64,000 nt of DNA from Arcicella sp034519515 (GCA_034519515.1 JAXHOK010000038.1:1-64000); one strand, 5' to 3'. Shown: positions 36,588-46,886, numbered from the stretch's first letter. Notes: a model not told the origin generated them from the sequence alone. Made by a program: numbers and translations.

Positions 36588-37742
36588 ATGTTCCCATCAA
36601 TTCATCAATATAAAAAGATAGTTAAAAATATTCTCTTAGAACTGTTTTTAATCGTTTGTTGTGGAATCAGATTGTCCTATCGTTTCTTTCGCTGTTTTCC
36701 CAAAGCATACTCTTGCCTGATTTACCTTTTTGTATCACTATCGTTTTGTTGTTATCCTATTTTTAAAAACTGGATAGCGGGTTTCATCATGATGTCACTG
36801 CCTTTTGCCTTGTTGTTGGGCTTATTGGCAAGCCTATTTTTGCTTTACAAAAAACAAAAGGTAATAGCAACCGTTGGTATCGTTTGGATTTTGTGTTCAT
36901 TCCCAATTTTAAAACGCTTCGTAGGTGTCGGCAATAATGCAAATACTCCTACATCTGCCAATTCCCTGCACGTTTTGAGCTTTAATAGTGAAAGTTTTTC
37001 AAAAGTAGAAAACAGTAATTTATCTGACTTGAAAGCAGATATTGCTTGTTTTCAAGAATATTCGCCAAACAATCAAGTTGAAAAGCAGTACAATAATAAA
37101 GTTGTGAGATTAACGAAGTTTTCTGGTGGAAGGGAAGTTGGTTTAGCTCTTTTAACCAACTATCCAATCATTAAACATTACAGTAAAATTTGGACCAGGG
37201 AAAAAGCCCCGAACATAAACGGATTTATTTATGCTGACATTGTTTATGGGCGTGATACCATCAGGGTCGTTAATACGCACCTTTGGTCGATGGGTATAAG
37301 AATAAATAAGGTTTTTGATGCCTTTAAACAAGGAGAAATAAAAACGTTTTTCTTCGAGATTTCTGACACGATTCATCGCTTGAAAAATGGTTTCGACGCC
37401 CGAAACAATCAAGTCATAGAGGTTGAATCTTACGTTGTCGGAAGTAGATACCCCGTAATCATTTGTGGCGATTTCAACGAAATTCCTTTTAGTTATACCT
37501 ACGGGAAACTAAGTTTGAATTTTAGCAATGCCTTTGAAGAAGCTGGCCAAGGGCTTGGTTTTACCCTCAATCGTCATCCTTATTGTGTGCGAATAGACCA
37601 ACAGTTTTTTAGTTCAGACTGGCAAGCACAGTCGTGTAAAGTTGTTCCGACTGTTCAATTTTCAGACCATTTTCCCGTAGTTGCCCAATATGTTCTAAAA
37701 CGAAGTCCTGCCATTCCTGCAACTATGATAGCCCAAAAATAA
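36588..37742 (+). CDS. Endonuclease/exonuclease/phosphatase-family protein, membrane-anchored
   Basis: A 384-aa protein with several N-terminal hydrophobic segments (about 15-110, including FIMMSLPFALLLGLLASLFL) and a C-terminal EEP catalytic domain of about 260 residues. Conserved pieces include LHVLSFNSESFS, IACFQEYSPN with the metal-binding Glu, VVNTHLW, ICGDFNEIPFSYTY and FSDHFPVV with the catalytic Asp-His. Such domains cleave nucleic acids or phospholipid-like phosphodiesters; the true substrate is not indicated. The active site faces the side of the membrane where the C-terminus lies, which cannot be fixed from sequence. Confidence 0.83.
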   Translation: MFPSIHQYKKIVKNILLELFLIVCCGIRLSYRFFRCFPKAYSCLIYLFVSLSFCCYPIFKNWIAGFIMMSLPFALLLGLLASLFLLYKKQKVIATVGIVWILCSFPILKRFVGVGNNANTPTSANSLHVLSFNSESFSKVENSNLSDLKADIACFQEYSPNNQVEKQYNNKVVRLTKFSGGREVGLALLTNYPIIKHYSKIWTREKAPNINGFIYADIVYGRDTIRVVNTHLWSMGIRINKVFDAFKQGEIKTFFFEISDTIHRLKNGFDARNNQVIEVESYVVGSRYPVIICGDFNEIPFSYTYGKLSLNFSNAFEEAGQGLGFTLNRHPYCVRIDQQFFSSDWQAQSCKVVPTVQFSDHFPVVAQYVLKRSPAIPATMIAQK

Positions 37743-38107
37743 CCTTATTGATTCTAATTTAGTTTAAATTTAGAGACCGTTTGTCTGTAAATTACCTAAG
37801 CGAAAATACTTAAGTCGGATTATCTATGAACGGTTTGTTAAACTTGTGGTCGCAACAATGGTTTAGTTGGTAGCATTTTAAGGTGATTATAAGGTTGAAA
37901 ATCACATTAAAAAAAAGTATGAAAGTATCTTTGTTGCACAATTATTGAAGCTAATCCCGTTGAAAGTTTTATGACGAGAAATTGTATAAACGATGCAGTT
38001 AAACCCATTTCCAGTCACTATATACTGCAAGCCTATTCTCAGGGGCTCACTCGTTCAAGATATTGTATTATCGTAAGTTTAAAAGTATTTTCCCCAAATC
38101 AAAAAAA
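37743..38107 (+). promoter_or_regulatory. 365-nt spacer with the promoter of the RND operon
   Basis: No open frame of useful length is seen. TATCTTTG at 37926-37933 matches the Bacteroidota -7 box; it lies 175 nt upstream of the adaptor ATG (38108). A -33 TTTG/GTTG is not clear. The rest of the spacer is AT-rich with no repeat array. Confidence 0.5.
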
Positions 38108-39244
38108 ATGAAACACTTGCTATCAAGTATTTTGGTCGTCTCGTTGATGTTGTCATCGTGTAAGGATAAAGACAAACAAGAGAAACCAGTTGCCGAGAGT
38201 TTCCCCGTAACCTCTCCCATTAAAATTGACACCACACTCCACACTGATTATGTGGCAGAGATTAACGCTATTCAAAACGTGGAAATCAGAGCCAGAATTA
38301 AAGGGTATTTGGATAAAATATACGTGGATGAAGGCAAATATGTGCAACAAGGACAAGTATTATTTAACATCAATAATCCAGAGTTAACCGAACAAGCCAT
38401 CAAAGCAGGGGCTGTTTTGCGAAGCACCATTACCGAACAAAAAGCGGCTGAAATTGAATTGGGAAACATCAAGCGTTTGGTGGAAAAAAATGTGGTTTCA
38501 AACACCGAATTGGAAGCCGCCAAAAATAAGGTTGATATGATGAAAGCAAAGGTAGAAGAAGCCCAATCCAATGAATCGTTTGCTAAAATTCAACTGACTT
38601 ATACAAAAATAAAAGCACCATTCAGCGGTATTATCAACCGACTACCGAACAAAATTGGAAGTTTAATTGAAGAAGGAACATTGCTAACAAATCTGTCAAA
38701 CAACAGTGAAGTCTTTGCCTATTTTGATGTTTCGGAAAAAGAATATTTGAATTATAGCTCAAATTTCAAAGATAAAACCCAGCGGTCGAATGTGGCAACG
38801 CTCATTTTGGCGAATGGCAAAGAACATCCTCAAAAAGGGCGTGTGGAAACAACCGAGGGCGAAATTGACCCCAATACGGGAAACATCGCTTTCAGAGCAA
38901 GGTTTGGTAATCCCGAAAAAATCTTGAAACACGGAGCCAGCGGACGAGTCCGCTTACTGAAAAAATACGAAAACGCCTTGATTATTCCGCAAAAGGCAAC
39001 CTTTGAAATTCAAGATAGAATGTATGTTTTTGTGATTGATAATAAAAATACGGTCAAGACAAAAGCCGTGGTTTCGACCCACCGAATGCAACATTTTTTT
39101 ATCATCGACAAAGGTTTAGACGAAGACGACAAGATTATTTATGAGGGTGTCCAAAACGCCAAAGACGGAATGATTGTGAAGCCTTCATTTATGCCGATGA
39201 ACAGTATTTCTAAAGATTTAATGGCTGCCAAAACCGCTCAATAA
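38108..39244 (+). CDS. RND efflux periplasmic adaptor (membrane fusion lipoprotein)
   Basis: A 378-aa protein that bridges the inner-membrane pump and the outer-membrane channel. I use the ATG at 38108 because HLLSSILVVSLMLSSC then forms a lipoprotein signal with the Cys at position 18; a TTG-started frame to 38063 is upstream of it. The lipoyl/hairpin region is seen in VEIRARIKGYLDKIYVDEGK and QGQVLFNINNPELTEQ. The barrel part has FSGIINRLPNKIGSLIEEGT, and the C-terminal region has GRVRLLKKYENALIIPQKA. The order adaptor-pump-channel is complete on one strand. Confidence 0.92.
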   Translation: MKHLLSSILVVSLMLSSCKDKDKQEKPVAESFPVTSPIKIDTTLHTDYVAEINAIQNVEIRARIKGYLDKIYVDEGKYVQQGQVLFNINNPELTEQAIKAGAVLRSTITEQKAAEIELGNIKRLVEKNVVSNTELEAAKNKVDMMKAKVEEAQSNESFAKIQLTYTKIKAPFSGIINRLPNKIGSLIEEGTLLTNLSNNSEVFAYFDVSEKEYLNYSSNFKDKTQRSNVATLILANGKEHPQKGRVETTEGEIDPNTGNIAFRARFGNPEKILKHGASGRVRLLKKYENALIIPQKATFEIQDRMYVFVIDNKNTVKTKAVVSTHRMQHFFIIDKGLDEDDKIIYEGVQNAKDGMIVKPSFMPMNSISKDLMAAKTAQ

Positions 39245-39255
39245 CCTACAAAAAT

Positions 39256-42200
39256 ATGTTTACTAATTTCATCAATAGACCAGTTTTATCTTTGGTCATT
39301 TCCATATTTATTGTGCTTTTGGGCGTTTTGGCGATGGTCGGCTTGCCCATTACGCAATATCCCGACATTGCCCCACCTGCGGTTTCTGTTACCACAAAAT
39401 ACACGGGGGCAAATGCGGAGGTGTGTGCCAAAGCGGTGGTGACGCCCCTGGAAAGAGCCATCAACGGGGTGCCAGGAATGTCGTACATGACCTCGGTTTC
39501 GGGTAATGACGGCACCAGTATTATTCAAGTATATTTCCAAGTAGGAACTGACCCCGATGTGGCGGCGGTGAATGTGCAGAATCGGGTAACAACGGTTTTG
39601 GATGAATTGCCCGAGGAAGTCATCAAGGCGGGTGTTTCCACTGAAAAAGAGGTTAATTCGATGTTAATGTACATCAATTTGATTAGTGATGACCCCACCG
39701 TGGATGAAAAATTCATTTATAACTTCGCTGATATCAACGTCTTAGCCGAACTCAAAAGAATTGATGGTGTGGGTTTTGTGGATATTATGGGTTCACGGGA
39801 ATATGCGATGCGGGTGTGGTTGAAACCCTCTCGTTTGGATGCTTATGAGCTTTCGGCCGATGATGTTATCAAGGCTTTGAAAGAACAAAACGTGGAAGCC
39901 GCCCCTGGCAAAGTGGGTGAAAGTTCGGGTCGGCAGGCTCAATCGTTGCAGTACGTTTTGCGATATACCGGTAAAATGACTCGCAAAGAACAATACGAAA
40001 ACGTGGTAGTGAAAACCACCGAAGGTGGCGAAATGTTGCGGTTGAAAGATGTGGCCGATATTGAATTTGGATCGTTGGATTATGACGTACTTTCTAAGGA
40101 AAACGGAAAACCGTCGGCAGCCATCGTGTTGAAACAACGCCCAGGCTCAAACGCCAGCGAAGTAATTGCGACTATCAAATCTCGTTTGGAATTTTTGAAA
40201 TCGACCACTTTTCCCCCAGGCATGACCTACACCGTGAGTTATGACGTTTCCCGATTTTTGGATGCCTCCATTCACGAAGTTATCAAAACGCTGATTGAAG
40301 CCTTTATTTTGGTGGCATTGGTGGTGTTTTTGTTCCTGCAAGATGTTCGTTCAACGCTCATTCCCGTTTTGGCAGTCCCCGTGGCTTTGATTGGTACGTT
40401 CGCTTTTATGCAATTATTTGGTTTTTCGATTAATTTATTGACCCTTTTCGCCTTGGTTTTGGCGATTGGAATTGTGGTTGATAATGCCATTGTAGTTGTG
40501 GAGGCAGTCCATGCCAAAATGGAAGAAAAGCATCTGAACGCCCGAGAAGCCACCATCGAATCAATGGGTGAAATAAGCGGGGCAATCATCGCCATTACGC
40601 TTGTGATGTCGGCGGTGTTTATTCCCGTGGCGTTTTTGTCGGGTCCTGTGGGTGTTTTTTATCGACAATTTTCCGTAACGATGGCAATTTCGATTGTTAT
40701 TTCGGGCGTAAATGCCTTAACATTAACGCCCGCTCTATGTGCATTAATGTTGAAAAATCCACATCTGGAGGGTAAAAAAGAGAATTTTATCACTCGTTTC
40801 TTCGATAAATTCAATAATGGGTATGACCGACTTTCTAATCGTTACGGAAGTTTGTTGAGAATCATCGCCAACCGTAGATTAATTACTCTGGGAATTTTAC
40901 TGGCATTTTGTGTGGGAACTTGGGGCGTGGGCAGCGTTTTGCCAACCAGTTTTATCCCCACCGAAGACCAAGGAACAGTTTATGCCAACGTGACAACCCC
41001 CGTGGGAGCAACCCTTGAACGGACGGAGGAAGTGATGAATGAGATTGATAAAATTTCGCAAAAAATGACCGAAGTAGAGTCTATTTCAAGTCTTTCGGGA
41101 TTCAGTATGATGACTGACGGTTCAGGGGCGTCGTTTGGCATGAGTACCATAAACCTCAAGGCTTGGGATAAACGAGAAGCAAGTGCTAATGACATCATTG
41201 AACAATTAATTGAAAAAACTAAGCACATCCAAGGGGCAGAAATTCAGTTTTTTCCGCCGCCAGCCGTGCCAGGTTTTGGAAATGCCAGTGGTTTTGAAGT
41301 ACGATTATTGGACAAAACGGGGGCTGGAAACTTGCAGAGAACTGCCGAAGTTGCCGAGAAATTTATCACCGCTCTCAAAAAACGCCCCGAAATCAAAGAA
41401 GCCTTTTCGAGTTTCAATCCCAACTTTCCGCAATACATGATTCACATGGATCAAGATATGGCAGCCAAAAAGGGAATTTCGGTGGACGCCGCCATGAGCA
41501 ATTTGCAGTCGTTGATTGGGAGTTTTTATGCTACTAATTTTATTTTATACGGACAAATGTATAAAGTAATGGTGCAATCCGACCCCAAATATCGTGCTTT
41601 GCCCGAAGACATTATGAAGTTACGTATCAAGAATAAACACGGTGAAATGGTACCTTATGCCATTTTCAGCAGAATTGAGCGAGTTTATGGGCCTGAACAA
41701 TTAACCCGTTATAATATGTATGTATCGGCAATGCTCAACGGGGAAGCCGCCAAAGGATACAGTTCGGGTGATGCCATTCGGGCAATTCAAGAGGTTGCTA
41801 AAACTGAATTGCCCCGTGGATACGCTTATGAGTGGTCGGGTATGACTCGTGAAGAAATACTTTCGGGAAATCAAGTAATTGGCGTTTTTATAATCTGTTT
41901 ATTGTTTGTTTATTTATTGCTCTCAGCTCAATATGAAAGTTTTCTGTTGCCCCTTCCCGTGATTTTATCGTTGCCAGTTGGCATATTTGGCTCTTTGTTT
42001 TTCTTGTATCTTTTTGGGTTAGAAAACAATATTTACGCCCAAGTGGCAATGGTCATGCTGATTGGATTATTAGGAAAAAATGCCATTCTGATTGTGGAGT
42101 TTGCCGTATTGCAACAAAAGCAAGGTAAAACACTACTTAAAGCCGCCATTGGTGGAGCAGTAGCCCGTTTCAGACCCATTTTAATGACCTCATTTGCCTT

Positions 42201-42414
42201 CATTGCGGGATTGATTCCGTTGATGTTTGCCTCGGGTGCAGGAGCAATTGGTAACAAAACTATCGGAACGGCTGCGGCGGGCGGAATGTTATTCGGAACG
42301 GTTTTCGGGGTAATTGTTATTCCAGGATTATACGTAATTTTTGCAGGGTTCAAGATAAAAAAACGAAAGAAAAAAACTACTAAAATCATTGAAGAATCGT
42401 ATGTTGAAGCATAA
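39256..42414 (+). CDS. RND efflux pump permease (HAE1/AcrB type)
   Basis: A 1052-aa inner-membrane proton-driven pump for hydrophobic compounds. The N-terminus NFINRPVLSLVISIFIVLLG and the following YPDIAPPAVSVTTKYTGANA are AcrB-like. Twelve membrane segments are split into two groups by large periplasmic domains. The proton-relay helix shows FALVLAIGIVVDNAIVVVEA with two Asp/Glu, and the second half has the matching GLLGKNAILIVEFA and a PxxxG-like GAGAIGNKTIGTA end. It starts 11 nt after the adaptor gene. Presumed to be in complex with the products of the neighbours. Confidence 0.95.
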   Translation: MFTNFINRPVLSLVISIFIVLLGVLAMVGLPITQYPDIAPPAVSVTTKYTGANAEVCAKAVVTPLERAINGVPGMSYMTSVSGNDGTSIIQVYFQVGTDPDVAAVNVQNRVTTVLDELPEEVIKAGVSTEKEVNSMLMYINLISDDPTVDEKFIYNFADINVLAELKRIDGVGFVDIMGSREYAMRVWLKPSRLDAYELSADDVIKALKEQNVEAAPGKVGESSGRQAQSLQYVLRYTGKMTRKEQYENVVVKTTEGGEMLRLKDVADIEFGSLDYDVLSKENGKPSAAIVLKQRPGSNASEVIATIKSRLEFLKSTTFPPGMTYTVSYDVSRFLDASIHEVIKTLIEAFILVALVVFLFLQDVRSTLIPVLAVPVALIGTFAFMQLFGFSINLLTLFALVLAIGIVVDNAIVVVEAVHAKMEEKHLNAREATIESMGEISGAIIAITLVMSAVFIPVAFLSGPVGVFYRQFSVTMAISIVISGVNALTLTPALCALMLKNPHLEGKKENFITRFFDKFNNGYDRLSNRYGSLLRIIANRRLITLGILLAFCVGTWGVGSVLPTSFIPTEDQGTVYANVTTPVGATLERTEEVMNEIDKISQKMTEVESISSLSGFSMMTDGSGASFGMSTINLKAWDKREASANDIIEQLIEKTKHIQGAEIQFFPPPAVPGFGNASGFEVRLLDKTGAGNLQRTAEVAEKFITALKKRPEIKEAFSSFNPNFPQYMIHMDQDMAAKKGISVDAAMSNLQSLIGSFYATNFILYGQMYKVMVQSDPKYRALPEDIMKLRIKNKHGEMVPYAIFSRIERVYGPEQLTRYNMYVSAMLNGEAAKGYSSGDAIRAIQEVAKTELPRGYAYEWSGMTREEILSGNQVIGVFIICLLFVYLLLSAQYESFLLPLPVILSLPVGIFGSLFFLYLFGLENNIYAQVAMVMLIGLLGKNAILIVEFAVLQQKQGKTLLKAAIGGAVARFRPILMTSFAFIAGLIPLMFASGAGAIGNKTIGTAAAGGMLFGTVFGVIVIPGLYVIFAGFKIKKRKKKTTKIIEESYVEA

Positions 42415-43846
42415 AATATTTTATTTCATAGTCTTGGGTTTCGTAATGGGGGCTTGTAAAATCACGCAGGAGATCCCTCAAAACCGTTCGCTGTTGGCGA
42501 TGCCCAGCAAGTTTACCACCAAATCAGATTCATCGGTTCTTGCCTTGCCAACGATACAGGCGTTTTTTTCAGATTCCACGTTGTTGGCGTTGATTGATAC
42601 GGCTTTTGTCAATAATTTCGACCTGCAAACGGCTTTTCAAAGAATCGAAATGGCACGGGCGGGCGTTCGGTTTACGCAAGGTTTGGGCAAACCCGATTTA
42701 GCCGCCAATGCGGCAACGGGACTCAGAAAATTTGGGAATTATACCATTGATGGAGTCGGAAATTTTGATACCAGATTTTCCAATAATCTTGACGGTAAAC
42801 AGCAAATTCCCAACCACGTAATTCCCGATTATTACGTGGGCGTGCAGTCGTCGTGGGAGATAGATTTGTGGGGGAAATTGAAAAGTCAAAAAACGGCAGC
42901 CGCTACAAAATTTTTAGCGAGCGAATTTGGCAAAAATCTGATAATCAGTGAGTTAGTTTCACAAATTGCCTCAAATTATTACGAATTATTGATTTTGGAT
43001 AATGAATTAGATTTTCTTGAAGAGAATATTATTTTACAAGAGAAAGCCGTCGAAATCACCCGAATTTTGAAGCAATCGGGACAAGCCAATCAGTTGGGTG
43101 TAGATTTATTGAATGCTCAATTATTGAGTTCAAAAGCCCTTGAAATTGAGGTGAAACAAGAAATCATTGGAGTAGAAAGTAGGATGAATTTTTTGTTGGG
43201 AAGATACCCCCAAACCGTCAATCGTCCGAAGGTGGCATGGGCAAAAGTGATTCCCCCAAAATTGGGCGTAAGTATTCCATCAAGATTACTCGAAAACCGC
43301 CCCGACATCAAGCAAGCTGAATATGAACTTTTGGCAACCAATGCCAATTTATTCACGGCAAAAGCAGCATTTTATCCATCGTTGAGTTTGACGGGAGGGT
43401 TTGGTTTTCAGTCATTTAAGGCACTTTTACTATTAAATCCAGCCTCATTAGCTTTCAATACTTTTGGCGGACTGACGGCACCCTTAGCCAACAGGCGACA
43501 AATTATTGCCGATTTAATGGCATCAAAAGCCGACCAGAAAATGGCTTACATCAACTATCAACGAACAATCGTAAATGGTTTTACGGAGGTCTATAATCAG
43601 TTGAATTTAATTCAAAATACCAACGAAATGTACGAACTGAAAGTGGAAGAAGTGGGCGTTTTGAGGCTTTCCATAACCAACTCAGCCGAATTATTTAGGT
43701 CGGGCAGAGCTACGTATTTAGAAGTAATTACGGCACAGAAAAATGCCTTACAATCGCAGATAGAATTGATAAACTTAAAAAAACGCCAATACAACGCTGT
43801 GATTGGATTATACAAATCATTAGGTGGCGGTTGGAGAACGCAATAA
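42401..43846 (+). CDS. Outer-membrane efflux channel (TolC-like, NodT type)
   Basis: A 481-aa outer-membrane lipoprotein channel. I chose the ATG at 42401 (MLKHKIFYFIVLGFVMGACK), which gives a lipobox Cys at 19; a further ATG at 42389 is inside the last codons of the pump gene. The protein has two TolC-type helical repeats; landmarks are FVNNFDLQTAFQRIEMARAG, ASNYYELLILDNELDFLEEN and the second-repeat LLENRPDIKQAEYELLATNA. It overlaps the pump gene by 14 nt, so translation is coupled. It completes the tripartite system. Confidence 0.93.
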   Translation: MLKHKIFYFIVLGFVMGACKITQEIPQNRSLLAMPSKFTTKSDSSVLALPTIQAFFSDSTLLALIDTAFVNNFDLQTAFQRIEMARAGVRFTQGLGKPDLAANAATGLRKFGNYTIDGVGNFDTRFSNNLDGKQQIPNHVIPDYYVGVQSSWEIDLWGKLKSQKTAAATKFLASEFGKNLIISELVSQIASNYYELLILDNELDFLEENIILQEKAVEITRILKQSGQANQLGVDLLNAQLLSSKALEIEVKQEIIGVESRMNFLLGRYPQTVNRPKVAWAKVIPPKLGVSIPSRLLENRPDIKQAEYELLATNANLFTAKAAFYPSLSLTGGFGFQSFKALLLLNPASLAFNTFGGLTAPLANRRQIIADLMASKADQKMAYINYQRTIVNGFTEVYNQLNLIQNTNEMYELKVEEVGVLRLSITNSAELFRSGRATYLEVITAQKNALQSQIELINLKKRQYNAVIGLYKSLGGGWRTQ

Positions 43847-43876
43847 CCGAATAATAAGATTTTTTTGGATTAATTG

Positions 43877-43907
43877 AAGCTAAACCCGTTGGGTTTGGCT
43901 TTTTTTG
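43877..43907 (+). terminator. Terminator of the RND operon
   Basis: AGCTAAACCC pairs with GGGTTTGGCT and a T run follows, 30 nt past the channel stop. Confidence 0.82.
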
Positions 43908-43968
43908 TTAGGTTTGAGGGAGAATTTAATAGAAATACAATTTTATTCACATTTTAACACAAGATATT

Positions 43969-44280
43969 ATGCCACGGGTAGAATTTGAAATTACCAAAGC
44001 TGGAAGTATTGAGGTTGAGAGTATTCGATTTGCTAATACTTTCATAAATCCTGATGGTGATAGTAAGTTAATTATTACTTCAACGTCATTAAAAACTGAG
44101 TCGGCTGTTGATTGTCCTACAACAAATCCCAAGCTAAAAGTAAATATTAGAACCAATGGAATCGAAGGCTTGAAATGGACTTTTAGCCTAACGATTAATG
44201 GAAAAAAGATAACTAATCCAGATCCATTAGAAATATTCATCGACGAGGATGGAAGGGGAGATTTAAGAAAAGAATTTTAA
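43969..44280 (+). CDS. Small protein of unknown function
   Basis: A 103-aa protein beginning PRVEFEITKAGSIEVESIRF. It looks beta-rich with no signal peptide, ends in IFIDEDGRGDLRKEF, and has no recognisable family. A C-terminal DEDGRGD loop could bind metal. It precedes the broken membrane-protein gene by 12 nt and is likely in the same transcript. Function unknown. Confidence 0.6.
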   Translation: MPRVEFEITKAGSIEVESIRFANTFINPDGDSKLIITSTSLKTESAVDCPTTNPKLKVNIRTNGIEGLKWTFSLTINGKKITNPDPLEIFIDEDGRGDLRKEF

Positions 44281-44292
44281 CATCAAAATACC

Positions 44293-45743
44293 ATGAAAAC
44301 ACTGTACATATTATTTGTAATAATAGCTATATCAAATAATTTTTCATCAAATACTTTTGCACAGGGTTTAACCCAAGATTCAAAAGGAAAAAGTTCAATC
44401 ATATATCCAGGCGTAAACTTAGGACTTAACGTTCAAGAAGGTGCGATTGACTTCAATTATACACTTTTTTCAAAGAAAATCTTCCCAGATGCCATTGGCA
44501 AGGGTGAATGGATTTTTGGCGTGAATTTAAAGGGCAAAAATAACGAAGGAATCTCTAACTTATTTACTGATGGAAATTTTACTCCTCTCACAAGTGGGAG
44601 AATTATTTTTGGATATACATTTAAAGAAGGAAATAAAAAATATACCGATGATTCAAAAACTAAAAGATATCAACAACTTTTAAATGATGAAGTATTGGTA
44701 TCTAAAAAAAATAGAAAGCAACACACTCGAACTCGGAAAAAGCTATTATCTATTTTTTCAAATAAATTTAATAAGATGATTGATAACTTAACAAATAAAG
44801 ATTCTACCCTCACAACCTTTGATAATTCTTTATCAAGAATACCTCAAAAACTGAAAAATATTATATCTTCTAAAATTGAAAAAGTATTAAAAGGAGATAT
44901 AAGTGAAAATATTAATCAGCGGATTGGAAGAAGAGTTTAAAGATAAAAAATATCTTGATGAATTATTAATATTCTCAAATGACAATATTATTTCAGAAAT
45001 TAATTCATTTAATAAAAATCAATCAAATATTCAAAATCAATCGGATTTAGATATGATAAGTGGTGAGATTGATAAATTTCGTGCGGAGCATCGTTTTAGT
45101 AGAGTTACTATTTTTTCATCATTAGGTTTTAATGCAACAGGTTTTAAATACTTTGAAAAACTTGATACAACAAATCTCAGAAAAAGTTTCAGAGATATCT
45201 ACGTATATTGGACCAGAATTTAAGATTGGAATTAATTACCAAATAGGAGGGAAATGGTTATTGGGATTGACATTAGCAAGATCAAGAGGTAGCAATTTTG
45301 ACTATTTAAGTAAAGTAGAATATACTTCCAGAAAAACAACGTCATTTGCTAATCAGCAACTTATTAGTGAAAAAAAAACTACAGCTTACACACCTGATAC
45401 AAATCCTTACCAATATCTCAATCAAACTAATCTTGAATTTGATATTGTAAGATTTAGTAAAATTGATGATAAGGGAGTATTAGCTCTTAACTTCTATTAT
45501 AGAGGAAACTGGACAGACAATATAAAAATAGCTCCAAATGTTTCTAAGATAGGTATTTCTGGTTTCTTTTTTAAAACAGATGGAATATTTTTAGGGGGTG
45601 TATATTTAGAATTAAATGATTTAGAAAATAACGTTGCAACTTTTAATACAACACCCTTTGCGAAAGTTTCTAAAAGATTAAATTTTGGAGTAGTAGGAAA
45701 AGTAGCTATCAGTTCAATTTTTGGTGACCCAACTAAGTTTTAA
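44293..45743 (+). pseudogene. Outer-membrane beta-barrel-like protein, two frameshifts
   Basis: The start gives a signal peptide (TLYILFVIIAISNNFSSNTF), then SSIIYPGVNLGLNVQEGAID and several beta strands (GRIIFGYTFKEG). A frame change near 44900-44940 moves the reading from a helical segment into ISGLEEEFKDKKYLDELL; a second near 45170-45200 leads to EISTYIGPEFKIGINYQIGG and a C-terminal barrel ending in SSIFGDPTKF. Joined, the product would be about 480 aa. Both shifts are in A-rich sequence, so an assembly error is possible. The three frames have matching composition and order, so it was one gene. No family name is known to me. Confidence 0.6.
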
Positions 45744-45840
45744 TGATATTCATTGGCAATCTTTCATTGCTCAGAAATAAAATTGTAAGGGGGGGGCCGA
45801 AAACCTGAAAGAGTAGGTGTAAATTTTATTAAATAATATA

Positions 45841-46047
45841 ATGGAAAATTCAAAAAATACTAATGAACAAGCAGTAGAAGCATTAGAAAGTGCAATGAAT
45901 TTATTAGGAGTTGACAATACAGCAGAATCAGCAGGCGGTGTGTGTGTTTGGGTAACTTCAAGTGGTCAGAGAATATGTGCTCCTATTTCTGAAAGTGATT
46001 GTTCTAAAATAAAGGGAGCTGTTTTTGTTTCAAGAGGGAAATGTTGA
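45841..46047 (+). CDS. Possible double-glycine peptide precursor (bacteriocin- or RiPP-like)
   Basis: A 68-aa protein. The N-terminal half is acidic and helical (NEQAVEALESAMNLLGVDNT) and ends in ESAGG, a double-glycine-type processing site at residues 36-37. The C-terminal 31 residues (38-68) are Ser-rich with four Cys, beginning VCVWVTSSGQRI and ending in KC. A leader of this kind followed by a short Cys-rich core is what secreted microcin-like or RiPP precursors show. No peptidase-containing ABC transporter, radical SAM enzyme or cyclodehydratase is nearby, so this rests on the precursor alone. A terminator follows at 46090-46117. Confidence 0.5.
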   Translation: MENSKNTNEQAVEALESAMNLLGVDNTAESAGGVCVWVTSSGQRICAPISESDCSKIKGAVFVSRGKC

Positions 46048-46089
46048 ATACTATTACGTTTATGTTTAATAACAATTATAAACAATTCA

Positions 46090-46117
46090 AATCCAAGCCT
46101 AAAAAACTTGGATTTTT
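46090..46117 (+). terminator. Terminator of the small peptide gene
   Basis: AATCCAAG pairs with CTTGGATT around AAAAAA-rich loop sequence and is followed by a run of Ts. Confidence 0.82.
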
Positions 46118-46198
46118 TCATTAACTTCCCCAACCATTTGATTATCAACCCCCTAAACACACAAAGCCATGCAAATTTAAGCAAAAAACCTACCCGAT

Positions 46199-46841
46199 TT
46201 GAATAGCCTTATTCAAAATAATGCTGATATTGAAAATGCCTTCAAGGAAAATCCGAAGGAGGCTCTTCAAAAATTTACGGACACTTCTTTTATTCCTGAT
46301 AATTGGATTTATCGAATTGTTGTTGGCTCGCTGGGTTTTGTGGTGGTTGTCATTACATTGGGAATTGTTTGGCGGGTGCGTTGAACTATTTGGTGGACAA
46401 AGGCAATTCGGGAGAAAAGGATGCTTTGCAGGTTACGAAGGTTTTGACCGATATTTTGAATGAACTGAGAATAGAACCCGTTGCCACAATCGTAGGGCTT
46501 TCGGCGGAGGGAATTGCTAAAATTAACGGTCAAATTGCCCGTGTGCGAGCCGCCAAAAATTTGCAAGCCATCATGCAGGAAGCCACGCCAACGTTGGAAG
46601 AATATATTGTCCTTTTGATTTGAAGAACCTTTTGGGCGTAGCTACTGACCATGCCAATCAGACGGCTGATGCAATTCAGTTGAAAAGTGCTAAGGAATTT
46701 TTAAGCAAAGCCAAAACAAGTATTACCATTTTAAAAAGCCTTCGGGCTGATTTGAGCGATACAAATACCGATTTAGGTAGAAAAGTTGCCGCAGTTTTCA
46801 AAGCCATCCAAAATTTTGAGGAGGCTTTTCCAGATGTCTAA
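46199..46841 (+). pseudogene. Small membrane protein, frameshifted
   Basis: The frame begins with a TTG (SLIQNNADIENAFKENPKEA), then a membrane helix VVGSLGFVVVVITLGIVW. At about 46368 one-base change is needed to continue into GALNYLVDKGNSGEKDALQV and the helical TDILNELRIEPVATIVGLSA. Another change near 46610 joins it to LLGVATDHANQTADAIQLKS and the end EEAFPDV at the stop (46839-46841). Total about 210 codons: one membrane helix and a helical domain. A small non-functional or mis-sequenced gene of unknown family. Confidence 0.55.
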
Positions 46842-46886
46842 ATCCAAAAGGAGATAAACCGACAGATTTATCTCCTTTTGGATTTA
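46839..46886 (+). terminator. Long perfect hairpin terminator
   Basis: TAAATCCAAAAGGAGATAAA pairs with its complement over 20 bp, starting at the stop codon of the small membrane protein remnant. An 8-nt loop separates the arms. Confidence 0.8.

Noticed and set aside
43877..43907. Riboswitch between RND channel and next gene
   Set aside because: Only a simple stem with a T run is present, which is a terminator.
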